Source: Bacteroidales bacterium (lineage in GTDB: Bacteria; Bacteroidota; Bacteroidia; Bacteroidales; P3). From it: 11,472 nt of DNA. A program made the translations under genes and the position numbers. Of this stretch, positions 8,064 through 11,472 are shown piece after piece. Where the stretch lies: NCBI GenBank assembly GCA_017560705.1, contig JAFZEK010000175.1:1-11472 (forward strand), written 5' to 3'. How positions within the stretch are numbered: the stretch's first letter is position 1; each line of letters opens with the position of its first letter. The notes beneath the pieces are model-generated. The model was not told where the DNA came from. It saw only the letters and a list, made by a program, of their open reading frames with translations, and made no database searches.

Positions 8064-8528
8064 TTATTCTACGAAACTTATAGTATCCTTCGAAGTGAAT
8101 TTTTCGCAGTAGTGACATCTTAATTCTAAGTTCTCTTTGTCTACCACATCAAATTTGGTGCGGATAACTTCAGAGTTTGTAATACATTTAGGATTCACAC
8201 ACTTAACGATACCTTCTATTTTGTTAGGAATTTCAGTTCTTATCTTTTCTACCACTTCATAGTTCTTTATAACTATAAGGCTAGCCATAGGAGCTACAAG
8301 AGCAATCTTGTTTATCTCGTCTTTTTCGAAGAACTTATTCTTTATCTTTATAATACCTTTCTTACCAAGTTTCTTACTATCCAAGTTATAACCAATAAGC
8401 ACTTCGTCTTCATAGCCTTCTAGGCCTAAGATATGTATTACACGATATACAGCATGAGTTGGTATGTGGTCTATAACAGTACCATTATCTATAGCCGATA
8501 CTACTAGTTCTTTCTTACCTTTTTCCAT
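8064..8528 (-). CDS. pyrI: Aspartate carbamoyltransferase regulatory chain
   Basis: A 154-residue regulatory subunit, the usual family length. It binds nucleotides (ATP activates, CTP and UTP inhibit in the enteric enzyme) and assembles with PyrB trimers in the cytoplasm. The N-terminal allosteric domain keeps the effector-site residues: Asp20-His21 (AIDNGTVIDHIP), Lys61 (GIIKIKN) and Lys95 in NYEVVEK. The C-terminal zinc domain has the four structural cysteines Cys110 and Cys115 (CVNPKC) and Cys138 and Cys141 (CHYC), which hold the contact with the catalytic chain. It is the second gene of the operon, 32 bases behind pyrB, with an ATG start and no clear Shine-Dalgarno site. All key residues are present, so an allosterically controlled holoenzyme is expected. 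Transcription ends at the hairpin at 7971-8025. Confidence 0.97.
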   Translation of the reverse strand: MEKGKKELVVSAIDNGTVIDHIPTHAVYRVIHILGLEGYEDEVLIGYNLDSKKLGKKGIIKIKNKFFEKDEINKIALVAPMASLIVIKNYEVVEKIRTEIPNKIEGIVKCVNPKCITNSEVIRTKFDVVDKENLELRCHYCEKFTSKDTISFVE

Positions 8529-8560
8529 TATCTTTATTATTTATCTTGTAAAACATCTAT

Positions 8561-9478
8561 TTATCTAACACCCAATATTGCAGCTATCAATGCTTGACGA
8601 ACATATACTCCGTTTTGAGCTTGTTGGAAATAATAAGCGTATGGAGTTTTATCCACGTCGGTAGTAATTTCGTTTACACGTGGAAGTGGGTGAAGTATAC
8701 GCATATTATCTTTGCAACCTTTAAGCATGCTTGCTGTAAGAATACAAGAATCCTTTACACGTTCGTATTCTATTTGGTCAGGGAAGCGTTCGCGTTGTAC
8801 TCTTGTCATATAAATAATATCGGCAGTAGATATTATTTCGTTCATATCAGAGTATTCGTAGAAATTTAATTTAGCATCACGCACCGACATTTTTACAGAT
8901 TCCGGCATCTTCAATTCGTCTGGCGAAACGAAATGGAAAGTAGTATTAAAGTTGCACATAGCTTGAGTTAGCGAGTGAACAGTACGGCCGTACTTCAAAT
9001 CGCCCACTAAAGCGATGTTCAAGTTATCCAAAGTACCTTGAGTTTTTCTTATAGAATAAAGGTCAAGCATACATTGTGTTGGGTGTTGGTTAGCACCATC
9101 ACCAGCGTTTATCACAGGCACGTTAGACACTTCGCTAGCGTAACGAGAGCTACCTTCACGAGGATTACGCATTACTATAAGGTCGGAATAGCTACTTACC
9201 ATTGTTATAGTATCGTGCAACGATTCACCTTTTTGTACGCTAGTACCACCTGGGTCGCTAAAGCCTATTATACGAGCTCCCAATTGGTTGGCAGCACTTT
9301 CAAAACTTAAACGTGTACGAGTAGAAGGTTCAAAAAACAATGTAGCCACCACTTTGTCGTTCAAGATAGCTTGTTTTGGATTCTTTTCAAACTCTTCGGC
9401 AATATCCAATATTTGGATATACTCTTCCTTGCTAAAATCGGTAATTGAAATAAGATTACGTCCTTTTAAATTACTCAT
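8561..9478 (-). CDS. pyrB: Aspartate carbamoyltransferase catalytic chain
   Basis: A 305-residue enzyme (EC 2.1.3.2) that joins carbamoyl phosphate and L-aspartate to give N-carbamoyl-L-aspartate, the committed step of pyrimidine synthesis. The carbamoyl phosphate loop is intact: Ser52-Thr53-Arg54-Thr55-Arg56 in [13 protein letters not shown], Lys83 in SVQKGES (the catalytic lysine donated across the subunit interface), Arg104 in VMRNPREG and His132 in GANQHPTQ. The aspartate domain has MTRVQRERF and HPLPRVNEI. Length and start ([13 protein letters not shown]) match the family. It is the first gene of the pyrB-pyrI operon. A 178-base stretch between the promoter element and the ATG holds a leader ORF and a terminator, so expression is probably tuned by attenuation. 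Nothing is missing or shifted. Confidence 0.98.
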   Translation of the reverse strand: MSNLKGRNLISITDFSKEEYIQILDIAEEFEKNPKQAILNDKVVATLFFEPSTRTRLSFESAANQLGARIIGFSDPGGTSVQKGESLHDTITMVSSYSDLIVMRNPREGSSRYASEVSNVPVINAGDGANQHPTQCMLDLYSIRKTQGTLDNLNIALVGDLKYGRTVHSLTQAMCNFNTTFHFVSPDELKMPESVKMSVRDAKLNFYEYSDMNEIISTADIIYMTRVQRERFPDQIEYERVKDSCILTASMLKGCKDNMRILHPLPRVNEITTDVDKTPYAYYFQQAQNGVYVRQALIAAILGVR

Positions 9479-9528
9479 AGTCGTGTTATTTTTACTTTTT
9501 ATTTCTTCTTTCAGTTTCTTTCAGACAC

Positions 9529-9554
9529 AAAAAAAGCGACCAATAAAAGTCGCT
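9529..9554 (-). terminator. Attenuator terminator in the pyrB leader
   Basis: On the minus strand AGCGAC (9554-9549) pairs with GTCGCT (9540-9535) around an 8-base loop (one more U-G pair is possible), followed by an unbroken run of seven T's (9535-9529). This is a complete rho-independent terminator lying between the promoter and the pyrB start (9478), where a constitutive stop would make no sense. It follows the leader ORF stop codon by only 1-2 bases, the geometry needed for ribosome-controlled attenuation. Confidence 0.75.
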
Positions 9555-9555
9555 A

Positions 9556-9642
9556 CTACAATAAAAATATTATATCATTGATGCCCATAGGCATTGAAAA
9601 TTCATTAATTATTATATTGTTATTTGCTTTTTGTATCATCAT
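9556..9642 (-). CDS. Putative pyrBI leader peptide (28 aa)
   Basis: A short ORF reading MMIQKANNNI at its start and INDIIFLL at its end, closed by TAG (9558-9556) with a second TAG abutting. An alternative start is the second ATG at 9639. It begins about 15 bases after the expected transcription start, has no Shine-Dalgarno site (usual in this phylum), and ends directly against the 5' arm of the attenuator. Inside it, a small hairpin (ATGCC-TATG-GGCAT, 9594-9581) is followed by a U-rich stretch (9580-9559, including U5 at 9567-9563) that could act as a UTP-sensitive pause site. In E. coli pyrBI a leader ORF, a pause region and a terminator are arranged the same way. Function is inferred from layout only; the peptide itself is probably not the active product. 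Confidence 0.5.
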   Translation of the reverse strand: MMIQKANNNIIINEFSMPMGINDIIFLL

Positions 9643-9662
9643 CTTAGTTTAAAAATCGGGTG

Positions 9663-9670
9663 CAAAGTTA
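9663..9670 (-). promoter_or_regulatory. pyrB: -7 element of the pyrB-pyrI promoter
   Basis: TAACTTTG followed by CA on the minus strand fits TAnnTTTG. No good TTTG is seen 19-21 bases upstream (TTTATG at 9699-9694 is the nearest), so the -33 part is weak. Transcription would begin near 9656, giving a leader of about 180 nt that contains the small ORF and the attenuator. Confidence 0.6.
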
Positions 9671-10217
9671 CAACCATTTTTTCAATTATATGACATAAAT
9701 ACTCGTTTATTTTTATCAACACATTACTAACAGCAGTTAGAACTTTGATAAACAAGCAATAAATACCGGACAATATTTTATCGATATGCCGGCTCGAACG
9801 ACTTATAAAAACATACTTTCCGCCATTATCTTGGCCAATTTTATACTTTTTCATGCACATAAAAAGACATTACTTAACCTGCCTAATTTATACCCTACTG
9901 TCAATCGATTCATGATAGGGTATCGCAAGCGTGATGATATACCGTCAATTTTTAAGGCAATATAGATCCTCAAAATTCCCTCACGAGACAGTTCAATTTC
10001 CCTCACGAGGAAAATCCAACTACTACGTGATGTAGCACAATCTCCCTCACGAGGAAAATTCCACCCCTTCGGCCGGATGTGTTTTTATATTGTATTTCAA
10101 ACTATTGTTACAACTTTACAAGCGTAAATCTAATCACAATGGAATTTAATCCAACCGATAATGTTTCCTTCATGAGAAAAAGTTTTTCCTTTTAACTTTT
10201 ACCTCCATTTATTTTCG
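9671..10217. other. Intergenic region with palindromic repeats, no convincing gene
   Basis: Separates the divergent pyrB and plus-strand promoters. It holds a stem-loop ATACCCTA (9890-9897) with TAGGGTAT (9916-9923), the 22-bp-phased array at 9977-10078, and a decayed single unit TTTCCTTCATGAGAAAAA at 10164-10181. A 73-codon minus-strand frame (9639-9860) runs through the pyrB promoter and is not accepted as a gene. Confidence 0.5.
9977..10078. repeat. 22-bp-phased array of short palindromes
   Basis: The core CCTCACGAG(A/G) begins at 9979, 10001 and 10045. The slot between them (10023) holds CTACGTGATG, a degenerate, reverse-reading version inside CTACTACGTGATGTAG. The next slot (10067) has CTTCGGCCGG, a weaker fit. 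All starts fall on a strict 22-base step. Full units look like TTCCCTCACGAGGAAAAT and are themselves near-palindromic. Spacing is too short and the repeats too small for a CRISPR array. It is either a degraded minisatellite or a row of protein-binding dyads. Confidence 0.6.
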
Positions 10218-10225
10218 TACCTTTG
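10218..10225 (+). promoter_or_regulatory. -7 element upstream of the small secreted-protein gene
   Basis: TACCTTTG followed by C fits TAnnTTTG, the same sequence as in the C69 gene promoter at 11016. The -33 part is poor. The leader would be about 265 nt. Between this element and the gene lies a 24-codon frame (10306-10380, MKRCKEKEKKEIYASLEVLR...), whose 3' half can fold (CCTCG...CGAGG). I see no independent support for it as a gene. Confidence 0.45.
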
Positions 10226-10495
10226 CCGAATCAAAAATATGGCAGTATACAAATCAAAATACTGTATCTTGCTGTAAACAAATAATTAAAACCAGATGAT
10301 TAATTATGAAACGATGTAAAGAAAAAGAAAAAAAAGAAATTTATGCCTCGCTTGAAGTACTGCGACAAGCAACGAGGTAAAAAAGATATGCTTTATGACA
10401 AAAGTACACTATCGTAAATTCCAAATATCTTACTCAGCAAAAGAGTGCAGCAGCAGTGTACAATTCTTATTTACAAATCAAACATCTTTAGAACA

Positions 10496-10924
10496 ATGAG
10501 AAAATTAATTTTAGCATTCTGCATCTTGACCCTTTCCTTTTCGGCACAATGTCAAGTGGGGAAATATAGTATTAATATTAAAGAGTCGTCTATGCCGTTT
10601 CCGCTGTCGAGCCAAGAAATTTCAGATAGTTCTTTAAGCGAAGATGCAATTTTTGCCGTTGCATTGTTGGCATTGGCAGAAATAGACATGAACGATTTAA
10701 TTCCACAAACCTTAGTCATAACCGACGAGGCTTTCGTGTTTTTCAACGAAAAGGACGAGGAGATAGGCAAAGATCCTGTAAAACTTTTGTCGGCTCAAAA
10801 AGACAAATGGGTGTACAAAGGTGCAGAAGAATATGGCGAAATAGTTGTTCAGAAAAATAACGATTCCGAATATACCGTAACTACAGGCGACAAAGTAAAG
10901 CTGAAACTTAAGCCCATAAAATAA
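10496..10924 (+). CDS. Small secreted protein of unknown function
   Basis: 142 residues from the ATG at 10496. A GTG 17 codons upstream is also in frame, but the residues it adds precede a clear signal peptide, so the ATG is chosen. The signal sequence is MRKLILAFCILTLSFSAQC; cleavage after AQ or AQC is likely, and the site (SAQC) is a poor lipobox. The mature part has a serine-rich stretch (SSQEISDSSLSED), a hydrophobic segment (AIFAVALLALAEIDM) and a basic, beta-rich C-terminus ending KVKLKLKPIK. It is probably periplasmic or surface-exposed. I do not recognise a family. It is a single gene closed by a strong terminator 11 bases past the stop codon. Confidence 0.8.
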   Translation: MRKLILAFCILTLSFSAQCQVGKYSINIKESSMPFPLSSQEISDSSLSEDAIFAVALLALAEIDMNDLIPQTLVITDEAFVFFNEKDEEIGKDPVKLLSAQKDKWVYKGAEEYGEIVVQKNNDSEYTVTTGDKVKLKLKPIK

Positions 10925-10935
10925 ACCTAATTATC

Positions 10936-10972
10936 AAAGCGAAGAAAGAGCTGTTCTTTCTTCGCTTTTTTT
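10936..10972 (+). terminator. Rho-independent terminator of the small secreted-protein gene
   Basis: AAAGCGAAGAAAGA (10936-10949) pairs perfectly over 14 bases with TCTTTCTTCGCTTT (10955-10968) around the loop GCTGT, then continues into T's to 10972. Confidence 0.9.
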
Positions 10973-10993
10973 ATCCGTACCACCTCCCACCCT

Positions 10994-11023
10994 ATTGCCA
11001 TTCAAAAAAAAGTCGTACCTTTG
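10994..11023 (+). promoter_or_regulatory. Promoter of the C69 dipeptidase gene
   Basis: ATTG (10994-10997), an 18-base spacer, and TACCTTTG (11016-11023) followed by C fit the Bacteroidetes promoter pattern. Transcription would start near 11030, about 45 bases before the ATG. Confidence 0.65.
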
Positions 11024-11073
11024 CAAGCCGATAGCTACGATAAATATAATAGTAATAATAAACATACATAACA

Positions 11074-11472
11074 ATGAAAAAAGTATTTACACTACTACTG
11101 GCGTTCTTCACACTGAACGCAATGGCTCAGAGCATGAGCCCCGACGAAGAAATACAAGGCATGGAATGCACCACTATAACAGTGGGCAAAAAAGCCTCAA
11201 AAGACGGCTCGGTGATGACTTCGCACACCGACGACAGCCACCGCACACGCACCAATGTGTGGGTAGAACCGGCACGCGACTATGCCAAGGGCGATACGCA
11301 AAAGATGTACCTACGCCGTTGGGCACCCAAGGTGGAAGGCAAAATGCCTAAATACGAAAACATCGAGATAGGAGAAATACCACAAGCCGAACACACATAC
11401 CAATTCCTAAACACCGCCTACCCCTGCATGAACGAGAAGCAATTGGCCATAGGCGAATCCACCATAGGCGGA
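11074..11472 (+). CDS. Peptidase family C69 dipeptidase, N-terminal part (runs off window)
   Basis: 133 codons are visible, open to the last base. Signal peptide MKKVFTLLLAFFTLNAMAQ (1-19), then the family's N-terminal nucleophile motif: Cys32 in MECTTITVGKKASKDGSVM, followed by SHTDDSHRTR and later QLAIGESTIGG at 123-133, all typical of C69 dipeptidases. In this Ntn-hydrolase family the cysteine becomes the N-terminus after processing and attacks short peptides. Full proteins usually have about 500 or more residues, so most of the gene lies outside. The signal peptide places it in the periplasm or beyond, which suggests peptide scavenging in a protein-fermenting organism. The start is set by the signal peptide and a leader of about 45 bases from the promoter at 10994-11023. 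Confidence 0.9.
   Translation, partial: MKKVFTLLLAFFTLNAMAQSMSPDEEIQGMECTTITVGKKASKDGSVMTSHTDDSHRTRTNVWVEPARDYAKGDTQKMYLRRWAPKVEGKMPKYENIEIGEIPQAEHTYQFLNTAYPCMNEKQLAIGESTIGG

Noticed and set aside
9639..9860. 73-codon minus-strand ORF upstream of pyrB (MCMKKYKIGQ...)
   Set aside because: It spans the pyrB promoter element TAACTTTG and ends on the leader ORF start. No promoter of its own and no recognisable family.
9977..10054. CRISPR array
   Set aside because: Repeats are only about 12-18 bases at 22-base steps, spacers would be about 10 bases, and no cas gene is present.
10306..10380. 24-codon ORF MKRCKEKEKK...
   Set aside because: Lysine-rich composition follows from A-rich DNA, there is no support from context, and the 3' half is a hairpin. 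Kept only as a note in the promoter entry.
10995..11351. 118-codon plus-strand ORF overlapping the C69 gene
   Set aside because: It is a different frame of the same DNA. The frame starting at 11074 encodes a signal peptide and the C69 catalytic motif, so this one is a shadow.

Overview
The window looks like chromosomal DNA of a Bacteroidales-type member of the Bacteroidota. One protein carries a C-terminal type IX secretion (T9SS) sorting domain. Several promoters fit the Bacteroidetes pattern (TTTG/TTG, about 18-21 bases, then TAnnTTTG), Shine-Dalgarno sites are missing, signal peptides tend to end in A-Q or S-Q, and the non-coding DNA is AT-rich. I cannot name a species from sequence alone.

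Layout. Positions 1-190 hold the right part of a palindromic, MITE-like element. Next comes a minus-strand gene (259-1695) for a 478-residue secreted protein with a fibronectin-III-like domain and a T9SS sorting domain. It has a consensus promoter at 1931-1962 and a leader of about 230 nt. From 1963 to 2929 there is intergenic DNA with short repeats and one doubtful small membrane-protein ORF. A very large exported protein of unknown function (1522 aa) fills 2930-7498 and ends at a strong terminator. Immediately after it lies a complete 270-bp MITE-like element (7623-7892) with 17-bp perfect terminal inverted repeats.

The minus-strand pyrB-pyrI operon follows (9478 down to 8064), encoding the catalytic and regulatory chains of aspartate carbamoyltransferase. 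Downstream it ends at a hairpin (7971-8025). Upstream it has a TAACTTTG promoter element, a 28-codon leader ORF that stops just before a rho-independent terminator hairpin, and then pyrB. This arrangement matches the logic of the UTP-sensitive pyrBI attenuator of enteric bacteria and is the most interesting regulatory signal here.

The right end has a 22-bp-phased array of short palindromes (9977-10078), a small secreted protein of unknown function (10496-10924) with a textbook terminator, and the start of a peptidase family C69 dipeptidase (11074 to beyond the window end) behind a good promoter.

Functionally, only pyrB and pyrI clearly work together (committed step of pyrimidine synthesis and its feedback control). 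The other genes appear to be single transcription units for exported proteins. The repeats lie only in the intergenic gaps.
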